Assembly (NCBI GenBank): GCA_964398785.1
Contig: CAYNNQ010000018.1
Location: 1 to 52,501 of the forward strand
Direction of reading: 5' to 3'
Length of the DNA stretch: 52,501 bases
From: CAYNNQ01 sp964398785
Lineage (GTDB): Bacteria > Desulfobacterota > Desulfovibrionia > Desulfovibrionales > Desulfonatronovibrionaceae
Shown here: positions 16,110 through 23,567 of the stretch, in pieces
Position numbering within the stretch: position 1 is the first letter of the stretch
How the letters are laid out: each line of letters starts with the position of its first letter
Translations under genes and position numbers: made by a program
Notes under the pieces: model-generated
Databases searched by the model: none
Told to the model about the DNA's origin: nothing
What the model saw: only the letters and a program-made list of their open reading frames with translations

Positions 16110-16229
16110 AAACTCCATTCCTTTTAAACTGCGTCCGTAACAAATAAGCGCTTTAATTCCCTGGGTCAAGAAAAGTCAAAAGTGCCACTCTGGACGAAAT
16201 TAATGTTAACATTTTTTTATAAAAAATCC

Positions 16230-16258
16230 TTGCCAAAAACCAACAATTTATCTATAAA
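16230..16258 (+). promoter_or_regulatory. Sigma-70-type promoter for tRNA-Ser and 4.5S RNA
   Basis: TTGCCA (16230-16235), a 17-bp spacer and TATAAA (16253-16258) stand 15 bp upstream of the tRNA-Ser start, a good match to the housekeeping consensus at the expected distance. Confidence 0.7.
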
Positions 16259-16273
16259 ACTCCTTCCGTTTTT

Positions 16274-16366
<93 letters not shown>

Positions 16367-16376
16367 CAATTGAATC

Positions 16377-16466
16377 GGGGGAGCCGGGCGGCAGCAGGGC
16401 TGTGAATCCCGTCAGGCCCGAGAGGGAGCAGCGGTAGCAGATACTTGTTGGGTGCCCGGTTCCCTT
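16377..16466 (+). ncRNA. ffs: 4.5S signal recognition particle RNA (small bacterial type)
   Basis: The conserved SRP apical domain is present as CCGTCAGGCCCGAGAGGGAG followed by CAGCGG, and the two ends pair over a long stem (GGGGGAGCCGGGC with GCCCGGTTCCCTT). The size of about 90 nt fits the small bacterial form, which binds Ffh to target membrane proteins. It lies right after tRNA-Ser and before a strong terminator. End positions are estimated from the pairing. Confidence 0.88.
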
Positions 16467-16467
16467 T

Positions 16468-16506
16468 GCAGGGGCGATTTTTAAAATCGTCCCTGCTTTT
16501 TTTTTG
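16468..16506 (+). terminator. Rho-independent terminator after 4.5S RNA
   Basis: GCAGGGGCGATTTT pairs with the following TAAAATCGTCCCTGC (one G-T pair), then a run of at least eight T. It closes the tRNA-Ser and 4.5S RNA transcript. Confidence 0.92.
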
Positions 16507-16607
16507 AAATAAACTCACCCCGGAAAACATACAGACCACGCATGCCCAAAGTTGAAAAAAGGGACTTAGGAAATAGAACTTCTCCTGTTGACCTCTTGTA
16601 AACCATA

Positions 16608-16798
16608 GTCTAGTTTTCCTCCGGAAATGGCTCTTCTCTATTTTAACGGCGTCAATTTTCGTAATTATCCGATCACGTATTAAGATACTCTCGCTCCTAA
16701 TTACTTAATTTCCTTGTTAAACAGGAAAAAATCTAATTTCCGAATTGGAAGCGTGATATTTCTAAACCCGGAAATTTTTGAATTTCCGGATAAGAACC
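16608..16798. repeat. Repeat family A, near-complete copy (MITE-like)
   Basis: About 190 bp with inverted-repeat ends: CTAGTTTTCCTCCGGAAAT at the left, and ATTTCCGGATAAGAAC at the right, whose reverse complement is GTTCTTATCCGGAAAT. The octamer AGTCTAGT occurs at both outer edges (around 16607 and 16799), a possible 8-bp target duplication. The reverse complement matches 37871-38056 along its whole length. No open reading frame of note lies inside. It lies directly upstream of the TorT-like gene. Confidence 0.75.
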
Positions 16799-16829
16799 AG
16801 TCTAGTTGCCAGTGGTTAAAGAAGTAATA

Positions 16830-17990
16830 ATGAAAATCCGTACAATCCGCTCTCCACTTTTTTTGATTTGCCTTTTGGCCTCAGTCCTGCTCTGGAATTC
16901 CTCCATCGCCGCGGAACCGACAATGGTAAACAGTTACTACGGTACGTATGCCACTGAAAACAAGGAAAGCGGAATACCCTCAATAAGTCTGGACGGCCCC
17001 ATCAAGGAAGCATGGGAGAGCCCGATTCCCCAAAAAGAATATCATATAGGGGTACTCCTCCCGCATTTAAAGGATTCCTATTGGAAGGCCGCAAACTACG
17101 GGATTATAAAACACGCCAAAGAACTGGGAATAAAGGTGACTTTATATACCGCGAACTCCTATTCCCACGTGAAAAAACAAAAAAAACAGCTAAAAACTCT
17201 GGCCACGGAAATTAATGTGGACGGAATCATTCTGGCCACCGTATCCTATAGCAAAATGGACGGATTGGTAAAAAAAATCCAGAAGGCCGGGACCCCTATT
17301 ATTGAACTAATAAACGATATTTTCACTCCCCGTATAAAGGCAAAAGCCCTCGTGCCCTATTTTGATATGGGCTTTAGAGCGGGACAGTATGTGGCTTCGG
17401 ACTCCGAAGGGGAGGATATCCAGATAGCTTTCTTCCCCGGACCCAAGGACTCCGGCTGGGCCTCGGCCACCTACGAAGGATTCTTATCCGCTATGTACAA
17501 GCACAAAAAAAAGGACCAAAAAGTAAAAATACTCGGCCCTACCTACGGGGATACCATCCCCTGTATTCAGTCCAATCTGCTGCAAAACGCCATGAGCGAG
17601 TACAAGTATTCCGAAATAGACTATATTGTGGGCTGTGCTGTAGCAGCGGAACAGGCGGCCAAATCCTTAAAAAACGAGACGAGTCAAGAGAACAAGCCCA
17701 AAATCGTCTCAACCTATACGACCGGCAACGTATATGAGCTGCTGGAAAAAGGGATTATCTCCGCAGCCCCTTCCGATCAGACCGTGCTTCAATGTGAAAT
17801 GGCCCTGGACATGATGGTCAAGGTCTTGAACGGAGAAGAAGCCGGCAAGGACTTCCCTTTCCGCACCGGCCCGCTCATTCCGGTTATCACCCGCAAAAAT
17901 GTGGACAAATTCAACTACCAAGAGCTCTTCGGGGAAAAGGATTATACCCCGGTAGTACACAAAATGCCCACCCATCCCCAAAACAAGTAA
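16830..17990 (+). CDS. torT: TorT-like periplasmic substrate-binding protein
   Basis: A 386-residue exported protein of the periplasmic binding protein type 1 fold, closest by eye to TorT, which binds TMAO and signals to the sensor kinase TorS. The signal peptide spans about residues 1-27 (IRSPLFLICLLASVLLW, cleavage after SSIAA). The binding domain starts at YHIGVLLPHLKDSYWKAANYG and includes VDGIILATVSYSKMDGLV and IAFFPGPKDSGWASATYEGF. Start: ATG at 16830 with AAAGAAG upstream; a TTG at 16806 is less likely. No torS, torR or reductase gene is adjacent, so ligand and partner are unknown. A family A repeat copy ends about 30 bp upstream and may influence expression. Confidence 0.82.
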   Translation: MKIRTIRSPLFLICLLASVLLWNSSIAAEPTMVNSYYGTYATENKESGIPSISLDGPIKEAWESPIPQKEYHIGVLLPHLKDSYWKAANYGIIKHAKELGIKVTLYTANSYSHVKKQKKQLKTLATEINVDGIILATVSYSKMDGLVKKIQKAGTPIIELINDIFTPRIKAKALVPYFDMGFRAGQYVASDSEGEDIQIAFFPGPKDSGWASATYEGFLSAMYKHKKKDQKVKILGPTYGDTIPCIQSNLLQNAMSEYKYSEIDYIVGCAVAAEQAAKSLKNETSQENKPKIVSTYTTGNVYELLEKGIISAAPSDQTVLQCEMALDMMVKVLNGEEAGKDFPFRTGPLIPVITRKNVDKFNYQELFGEKDYTPVVHKMPTHPQNK

Positions 17991-17999
17991 ACATCTTTT

Positions 18000-18821
18000 T
18001 CAGGAAAATGGTGCCGGGCAAAAGGCCCAAAAGTCCGGCCATTCTATCTTTTCGTGGTGAAGATATAAAGTCTTTCCCCTATTTTCGTACCGTCCACAAG
18101 CATAAAGCCCATCGCCCAAAATGGGATATCCTGCGCTACTCAAATGCGCCCTTACCTGATGCCGCTTCCCTTTTTGAATAACCGCCCGGACCAAAGTAAC
18201 ACCATCTTTATATTCCAGGGGATAAACCCGGGTAAGTCGCAGATCGTCCTTTTCCTCCCGATCCAGGACTTTTACTTTCTTCCGCCGTGAATGATCAATA
18301 TATCTCCGGACAACTATCTCCTCTTCCATCTTTCCATGGACAAAAGCTAGATAGGTCTTTTTCACCTCACCGGCTTTCTGGGCCCGGGAGTATAAGCTAT
18401 CCGCCCGGCGACTAAGGCCAACCAAAAGGATCCCGGTGGTAGGCTTATCCAGACGGTTCAACAGTCGGGGGTCATTCTCCGTAAAAATACCGGGGAGTTC
18501 GGCGGCTGCACTTTCCGGGCTCTCTCCCTGTTCGGAGTGCATCCCTGCGGGTTTGTAGACAGCCGCCCACAATGCACCCTGACGAAGGATTTCCAATCTG
18601 TATTTGCGGGGCGCCTGAAAACGCCCCAGACAGACCTCCACCTGCTGCCCGGGATAAATCGAGTCCCCCTTGCGGATGCCTACCCTACCATCCACATAAA
18701 CATTTCCCCGGGCAACGAGCCTCTGGGCCCGCCGCAGTCCCACTCCCAGGTTCTCGCGCAATAAATGATCCAGACGTATAGCCGATCCCTTGTGTACAAA
18801 ACTATGTATTTCCCCGGCCAT
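18000..18821 (-). CDS. RluA-family pseudouridine synthase with S4 domain
   Basis: An RNA-modifying enzyme that isomerises uridine in rRNA or tRNA. The 273-residue protein has an N-terminal S4 RNA-binding domain (IRLDHLLRENLGVGLRRAQ, then NVYVDGRVGIRKGD) and a catalytic domain with the RluA motif LLNRLDKPTTGILL carrying the catalytic D125, where NRLD replaces the common HRLD. KGKRHQVRAHLSSAGYPILGD near the C-terminus is the family's second signature. Which position it modifies cannot be read from sequence. Start is uncertain: ATG at 18821 or GTG at 18830, neither with a clear ribosome-binding site. It converges with the TorT-like gene. Confidence 0.9.
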   Translation of the reverse strand: MAGEIHSFVHKGSAIRLDHLLRENLGVGLRRAQRLVARGNVYVDGRVGIRKGDSIYPGQQVEVCLGRFQAPRKYRLEILRQGALWAAVYKPAGMHSEQGESPESAAAELPGIFTENDPRLLNRLDKPTTGILLVGLSRRADSLYSRAQKAGEVKKTYLAFVHGKMEEEIVVRRYIDHSRRKKVKVLDREEKDDLRLTRVYPLEYKDGVTLVRAVIQKGKRHQVRAHLSSAGYPILGDGLYACGRYENRGKTLYLHHEKIEWPDFWAFCPAPFS

Positions 18822-18900
18822 AGGATTCACTGTTTAATAATGAGACCCAACACCCACGTAAAGCGGGATATTGATTTCTGATCAGATTGCCTATGGTATC

Positions 18901-19512
18901 TTACAATCTGCGCAGGACAAATGCTGATTTCTGAATAAGCGTTATGCATTCCAAAGCAATGAAGACAATTACCCCGATCCAAAATATCCCTTCCCCACCC
19001 GCAGAAAAGACAAACATAAGCAAGGACCAGATCACGAAATAAACCGTCCTGCCCGTCCAATTCATCAACCCCGAGGTATCCGACAAATTCAAGGCACTGA
19101 TCCTCTCCGAAACGTATTCGGTCAAACTTAATAGGACGAGGGCAAGAAAAATACATATTGAAGCCTGAACAATCCACTGACTCTGCATATAAGCAGCAAC
19201 CCAGAAACCGATTAAGTACAACAGATGACTGGACTTATGCATAAGGTCAACAAAAAAATCCGATATGGGCTGATGGTCTTGGGAGGTCTGTTTCAAGCGT
19301 TCGCTCAGGGTAAAGAAAAATCCGGATAAAATAAGGGTCAAAAAGCCCCAAAAGGAATGGAGGAAAAAACCCACGGGGGTAAGCAGGGCAAAAATAAACG
19401 CACATACAGCCGCCCTGGTGGGAGTATATCCGCGTTTAAGCATATTCGGCACTACGGCGGAATCCAACTTGGTATTATACCACGTCATTATTTTACAGTC
19501 CTGATTGTACAT
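18901..19512 (-). CDS. Membrane protein related to CDP-alcohol phosphatidyltransferases, catalytic motif degenerate
   Basis: A 203-residue protein with about six hydrophobic segments (for example VCAFIFALLTPVGFFLHSFW and LTLILSGFFFTL). The general layout, with a polar motif after the second membrane segment followed by ISDFFVDLMHKSSHLLYLIGFW, resembles CDP-alcohol phosphatidyltransferases, which make phospholipid head groups. However, the family motif DG-x2-AR-x8-G-x3-D-x3-D is not intact: SERLKQTSQDHQPISDFFVDLMH lacks the DG and AR pairs and keeps only some aspartates. It may be a divergent enzyme or a non-catalytic relative. AAGGAGGTG precedes the ATG at 19512, so the start is firm. Confidence in the family is modest. 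Confidence 0.6.
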   Translation of the reverse strand: MYNQDCKIMTWYNTKLDSAVVPNMLKRGYTPTRAAVCAFIFALLTPVGFFLHSFWGFLTLILSGFFFTLSERLKQTSQDHQPISDFFVDLMHKSSHLLYLIGFWVAAYMQSQWIVQASICIFLALVLLSLTEYVSERISALNLSDTSGLMNWTGRTVYFVIWSLLMFVFSAGGEGIFWIGVIVFIALECITLIQKSAFVLRRL

Positions 19513-19605
19513 AAAAATACACCTCCTTGGGCGAAGAAAATTTTTCCCGAAAAAAAGCCACAGCCAAAATTACAAACCAAAGTTAAGGGGATCTCTGGAA
19601 AACAA

Positions 19606-19731
19606 GGAATGGATTTTTTTGTTTCCTTCGCCTGATACTGTCCGGCACAAAAAATTATATTTTTGGGTGCTGGTCCGCTCGTTAAAAGCATCCAAAAGGA
19701 TCAGGCGGAAGAAGTCCACAGGTAATGACAT
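19606..19731. repeat. Repeat family B, full copy
   Basis: A 126-bp element from ggaatggattttttt to ggtaatgacat. It aligns over its full length with 33821-33945. Internal complementary parts are tcgcctgat with atcaggcgga, and ccggcac with gtgctgg, giving a nested hairpin. It lies between the phosphatidyltransferase-like gene and mgtE. Confidence 0.7.
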
Positions 19732-19768
19732 AGAGCCGGTTAAAGGGAAGGAAATTTTATCCGTCAAA

Positions 19769-21088
19769 CTATAGTGGAGCGAACACCAGCGTAGCCAGGC
19801 CCAACAAAAGAAGGAATCCGGCGCTGTCCGTAAGCATGGTCAAAAAGATGGATGAAGCCTGAGCCGGGTCCCGTCCCATTTCCTTGAGGATCAAAGGGAT
19901 GGAAGCGCCGGCCAATGATCCCATAACCATATCGCATCCCAGAGCCGAGCTTACTACCAAAGACAATCCCATGTTGTCCGTCCACCAATAAATACCTACA
20001 AAAACCAAAGATGAAAGCCACAGTCCATTGAGCAATCCTAGGCGGCCTTCCCTTAGAACCGCTCTCCAGACCTTTTTCCGATCAAAACGTTCCAAAGCAA
20101 GCTGACGAATCATGACCGCCAGGGATTGCTGTCCAGTATTTCCGGCCTGATTGGCCACGATGGGCATTAAAACAGCCAGAACAGACATTTGAGCAATAGT
20201 CCCCTGAAATAGATGGACAACCCATGCGGACACACCGGAATTAAAAAGATTAACGAGCAGCCACGGAGCACGGAGACGCAGGGAGTAACGCCATGGGGAA
20301 TCAATTGTCTCATCCGAACCAGCACCGACCATTGTCTGCAAGTCTTCACTGGCCTCATCGTGAATAATGTCAATCACGTCATCCACGGTTACTATACCTA
20401 AAAGCCTCTGTTCCAAATCCACAACAGGCAAGGCCAGTAGACCATAACGACTGATCAGCTTGGCCACTTCCTCCTTGTCCTCATTGTAAGCAACATAGAT
20501 CAGATGTTGGTCCTTGAGCAGATTCTGCAATTTGGTCCCGGAACGGGCAAGGATCATATCCCGCAAGGATAAAACGCCTTTGAGGTGCCGGAACTCATCC
20601 ACTACATACGCATAATAGGGGACTTCGATATCCTCCGCCCCCTTGCGGATAAGATTCACAGCCTGGTCCACGGTAAGATTCTTGTCCAAGACAAGGATCT
20701 CGGTATTCATGACCCCACCCGCGGTATTGGGGTCAAATTTGAGGAGATTGTTAATTACGGCGGCATCTTTTCTATTTATATACTTGAATACATTAGAACG
20801 GGTATCAGTATCGAGCTGATCCAAAACGTCCGCGGCATCATCCGGGGACATCTCGGAAAGAATATCCGCCACCCAGTCACTGGGTGCAATGGACAAAAGC
20901 TCCTCTTGGCCGTGCTTGTCCATTTCCACGATAAATTCAGCCGCCTCCTCCAAGGAAGTTTCCCGGAGAATCTCCAGCTGTTCCTGTGGGGAATGATCCT
21001 CCAAGTGATCGGCCACATCTGCAGGATGCCTGTTTTCCAGACTAACCGATGGCCAATCAACATTCTGATAATCCCGGGGATCGTGCAT
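19769..21088 (-). CDS. mgtE: Magnesium transporter MgtE
   Basis: A cytoplasmic-membrane Mg2+ channel gated by intracellular Mg2+. The protein of 439 residues has the N-terminal superhelical MgtE domain (HPADVADHLEDHSPQEQLEIL, DDAADVLDQL), a pair of CBS domains (VDQAVNLIRKGAEDIEVPYY and GIVTVDDVIDIIHDEASEDL), and five C-terminal membrane segments starting near LLVNLFNSGVSAWVVHLF with VLMPIVANQAGNTGQQSLAVM as the pore signature. I chose the ATG at 21088 (MHDPRDY), preceded by AAGGA; an ATG at 21115 lacks a ribosome-binding site. No M-box riboswitch signature was recognised upstream. Confidence 0.95.
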   Translation of the reverse strand: MHDPRDYQNVDWPSVSLENRHPADVADHLEDHSPQEQLEILRETSLEEAAEFIVEMDKHGQEELLSIAPSDWVADILSEMSPDDAADVLDQLDTDTRSNVFKYINRKDAAVINNLLKFDPNTAGGVMNTEILVLDKNLTVDQAVNLIRKGAEDIEVPYYAYVVDEFRHLKGVLSLRDMILARSGTKLQNLLKDQHLIYVAYNEDKEEVAKLISRYGLLALPVVDLEQRLLGIVTVDDVIDIIHDEASEDLQTMVGAGSDETIDSPWRYSLRLRAPWLLVNLFNSGVSAWVVHLFQGTIAQMSVLAVLMPIVANQAGNTGQQSLAVMIRQLALERFDRKKVWRAVLREGRLGLLNGLWLSSLVFVGIYWWTDNMGLSLVVSSALGCDMVMGSLAGASIPLILKEMGRDPAQASSIFLTMLTDSAGFLLLLGLATLVFAPL

Positions 21089-21479
21089 ATATTCCTTTCT
21101 ATCTTCCCGTTGCATAAGAGAATTTATTTAGCTTAAACACTGTGCAAGGTCAAAGCATGAATGCCTCCTGTCCCAGGAAAAAAAATCTCCACACTCTGAA
21201 GAGATGGGAAAAAATGCTGAAATGACAGGCCCAAAGTGTGGAAGACAAAATCAACATGCAACAAAAAAAGAATACAAAGCGCGGAAAAACTTTGTTCCAC
21301 CATGTCAATATTGACCGTTTGGCGCAGAAGGCTTAATTTAAATTTCAAGTCTTTTCCATATATTTTTGGCTCTCTGTCATAAACGGTGGGTTTTCTTTGT
21401 TCGATCCTTGTCTTTTGTCGAAGGACCATATTTTTTAAATTTCCGGACACTGACCAAGTAAGTACTCAAAAAGATAAAA
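21089..21479. other. Spacer between divergent mgtE and nadC
   Basis: About 390 bp with no gene I can defend. A minus-strand open frame at 21133-21450 (105 residues, F-rich, hydrophobic second half) lies close upstream of mgtE, but its start has no ribosome-binding site and it matches no family I know. The palindrome TCAATATTGA lies near 21305-21314. Promoters for the two divergent genes must lie here. Confidence 0.5.
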
Positions 21480-22337
21480 ATGGATACTTTCAACAATTTT
21501 TTTTCCCCATATCGCTTGCAATTTCTAAAAGGATCCATCGACCTGGCTCTTGCTGAAGACGGCAAAGATCTGACCTCGGAGGCCCTTTTCACTGCCGAGG
21601 AGATATCGCGGGCGGAATTAGTCTGCAAAGAAATATCTGTTGTCTGTGGCTTGCCCATAATTTCACTTGTTTTACAAAGATGTTCCGAAAACATAAAAGT
21701 CGTACTTAAAAACGAGGAAGGAAGTCGGTGTTCTCCGGGAGAAGTGGTGGCTGAACTGAATGGTCCTGCTACTGCCATACTAAAGGCGGAAAGGGTAATT
21801 CTCAATTTTATCTGTCACCTTTCCGGGATCGCTGAATATACCCGAAAATTCTCCAACAAGATACAAGGGTACAAGACCCGTTTACTGGATACCCGCAAGA
21901 CTCTCCCCGGCCTGCGCTATCCGGAAAAATATGCAGTATTAATAGGTGGCGGGGAAAATCACCGTATGGATCTGGAAGATATCCTCATGCTGAAAGATAA
22001 CCACATAGACCGCTCCGGGAGCATCACTCGAGCAGTGCAAAGTCTGCGCAGGGCATACTCTTTTCCTCCACCCATAGAGGTAGAATGCCGAAGCACCCCG
22101 GAAGTCCGTGAAGCCGTGGACTGCGGCGTGGATCGTATCATGCTGGATAATATGGACATACAGGAAATCGCCCAGGTTCTCCCCCGTATACCTAAAGGGA
22201 TCGAAACAGAAATAAGCGGGGGTATCTGCGAAGATAACATAGCAAAATACGCCGCCCTCGGAGCAACCTACATTTCAGTGGGTAGCCTGACTCATTCTGC
22301 TCCCTCCACAGATTTCAGCATGAATATACATCAATGA
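21480..22337 (+). CDS. nadC: Nicotinate-nucleotide pyrophosphorylase (carboxylating)
   Basis: Quinolinate phosphoribosyltransferase, third step of de novo NAD synthesis: quinolinate plus PRPP gives nicotinate mononucleotide. The 285 residues are normal length. Family parts are ALAEDGKDLTSEALF at the N-terminus, ERVILNFICHLSGIAEYTRKF, TRKTLPGLRYPEKYAVLIGGG with the KYAV-GGG substrate-binding segment, HRMDLEDILMLKDNHI, and VDRIMLDNMD near the active site. It is first in a nadC-nadA-nadB order with 39 bp before nadA. No transcription repressor gene (nadR/nrtR) is seen. Confidence 0.97.
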   Translation: MDTFNNFFSPYRLQFLKGSIDLALAEDGKDLTSEALFTAEEISRAELVCKEISVVCGLPIISLVLQRCSENIKVVLKNEEGSRCSPGEVVAELNGPATAILKAERVILNFICHLSGIAEYTRKFSNKIQGYKTRLLDTRKTLPGLRYPEKYAVLIGGGENHRMDLEDILMLKDNHIDRSGSITRAVQSLRRAYSFPPPIEVECRSTPEVREAVDCGVDRIMLDNMDIQEIAQVLPRIPKGIETEISGGICEDNIAKYAALGATYISVGSLTHSAPSTDFSMNIHQ

Positions 22338-22376
22338 CTGAAAAATAACGGTGAACTCCCAAGGAGGAATATTCTC

Positions 22377-23408
22377 ATGCAAATACCGGAATCGATAAAA
22401 ATCGAACAAATAAAAAAGGAATTCGGCAACAATCTGGCCATACTGGGGCACCATTACCAATCGGATACGGTCATTGAACATACTGATATCCAAGGGGATT
22501 CTCTGGAACTGGCCCGCAAAGTAACAGGCTTAGCCGCCCGGAACATAGTCTTTTGCGGGGTAAGTTTTATGGCGGAAACCGCTGCCGTGCTTGCCGGGGA
22601 AAATCAGTACGTATTTTTGCCCGATCACGGAGCAAAATGTGTAATGGCGGACACTGCTCCGGGATACCTGGTGGGAGACATACTCTCCCGGCTTAACAGC
22701 CACGGGAGAAAGATTGTCCCCATAGCCTATGTCAATTCCAGCCTGGCCGTTAAAGCCCAATGCGGGCAATTCGGGGGTAGCGTGTGCACCTCCGCAAACG
22801 CCCGCAAGATGATAACCTGGGGACTGAACCAGGGTGACGGGGTTTTATTCCTTCCGGATAAGAACCTGGGAAAAAATACTGCCGAGGACCTGGGCATCCC
22901 GGAGGAGGAAAGAGAAGTCCTGGACGTCCGTCAGCGCGGGGAACTTATAGACTATCCTTCATCCAGCCGCAAAAAAATCCTTTTTTGGCCCGGGGTGTGC
23001 TCTATACACCATCGTCTAAAAGCGGATCATGTAAAGGAAATCCGCTTAAATGACCCGGATGCGCGGGTAATTGTCCATCCGGAATGTTCCCCTGAAGTGA
23101 CTTCCCTGTCCGATGCCAAGGGGTCTACTTCCACGATTATGAACTACGTGAAAGATGCCCCACAGGGAAGCACCATTTATGTCGGCACCGAAGAAAACAT
23201 GGTCCGGAGATTGGCCGACCGCTACACCCCGGATAAGCGGATTAAATCCGTTTCCCCCACCTTTTGCAGCAACATGGCCAAAATCACCCCGGAAAAACTA
23301 TTGAACACTCTAAGCAACATGCAAAAGGATAAACGGATAACCGTCTCTTCGGAAGACGCAAGACTGGCCCACAAAGCCCTGATGACCATGCTGGAGGTAT
23401 GCTCTTGA
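22377..23408 (+). CDS. nadA: Quinolinate synthase A
   Basis: [4Fe-4S] enzyme that condenses iminoaspartate with dihydroxyacetone phosphate to quinolinate, second step of de novo NAD synthesis. The 343-residue protein shows NLAILGHHYQSDTVIEHTDI, VFCGVSFMAETAAVL, the first cluster cysteine region (GGSVCTSANARKMI), GVCSIHHRLKADHV and VHPECSPEVTSLSD, and the last one in FCSNMAKITPEKLL, so the three conserved cysteines are in place. AGGAGG precedes the ATG. It follows nadC closely; nadB follows after 159 bp, so a second promoter for nadB is possible. Confidence 0.97.
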   Translation: MQIPESIKIEQIKKEFGNNLAILGHHYQSDTVIEHTDIQGDSLELARKVTGLAARNIVFCGVSFMAETAAVLAGENQYVFLPDHGAKCVMADTAPGYLVGDILSRLNSHGRKIVPIAYVNSSLAVKAQCGQFGGSVCTSANARKMITWGLNQGDGVLFLPDKNLGKNTAEDLGIPEEEREVLDVRQRGELIDYPSSSRKKILFWPGVCSIHHRLKADHVKEIRLNDPDARVIVHPECSPEVTSLSDAKGSTSTIMNYVKDAPQGSTIYVGTEENMVRRLADRYTPDKRIKSVSPTFCSNMAKITPEKLLNTLSNMQKDKRITVSSEDARLAHKALMTMLEVCS

Positions 23409-23567
23409 TCTTCGGGGATTTCAGTGAATCCTCTATTATTGGATTTATTGCCTGTTTTTTTCCCGAATAAAAAGCTCACTTTTCCTTTACCCTGAAAAAC
23501 AAGGCCGCTTGCATAGGCGGATAAAATACAATCAAAAATCCTAAACATTCAAGGTTATACCAAGGTC

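Noticed and set aside
21133..21450. A 105-codon minus-strand frame just upstream of mgtE
   Set aside because: No ribosome-binding site and no recognised family; composition is dominated by phenylalanine, typical of chance frames in T-rich DNA.
21089..21479. M-box Mg2+ riboswitch upstream of mgtE
   Set aside because: None of the conserved M-box segments was recognised; the leader is AT-rich and without the expected stems.
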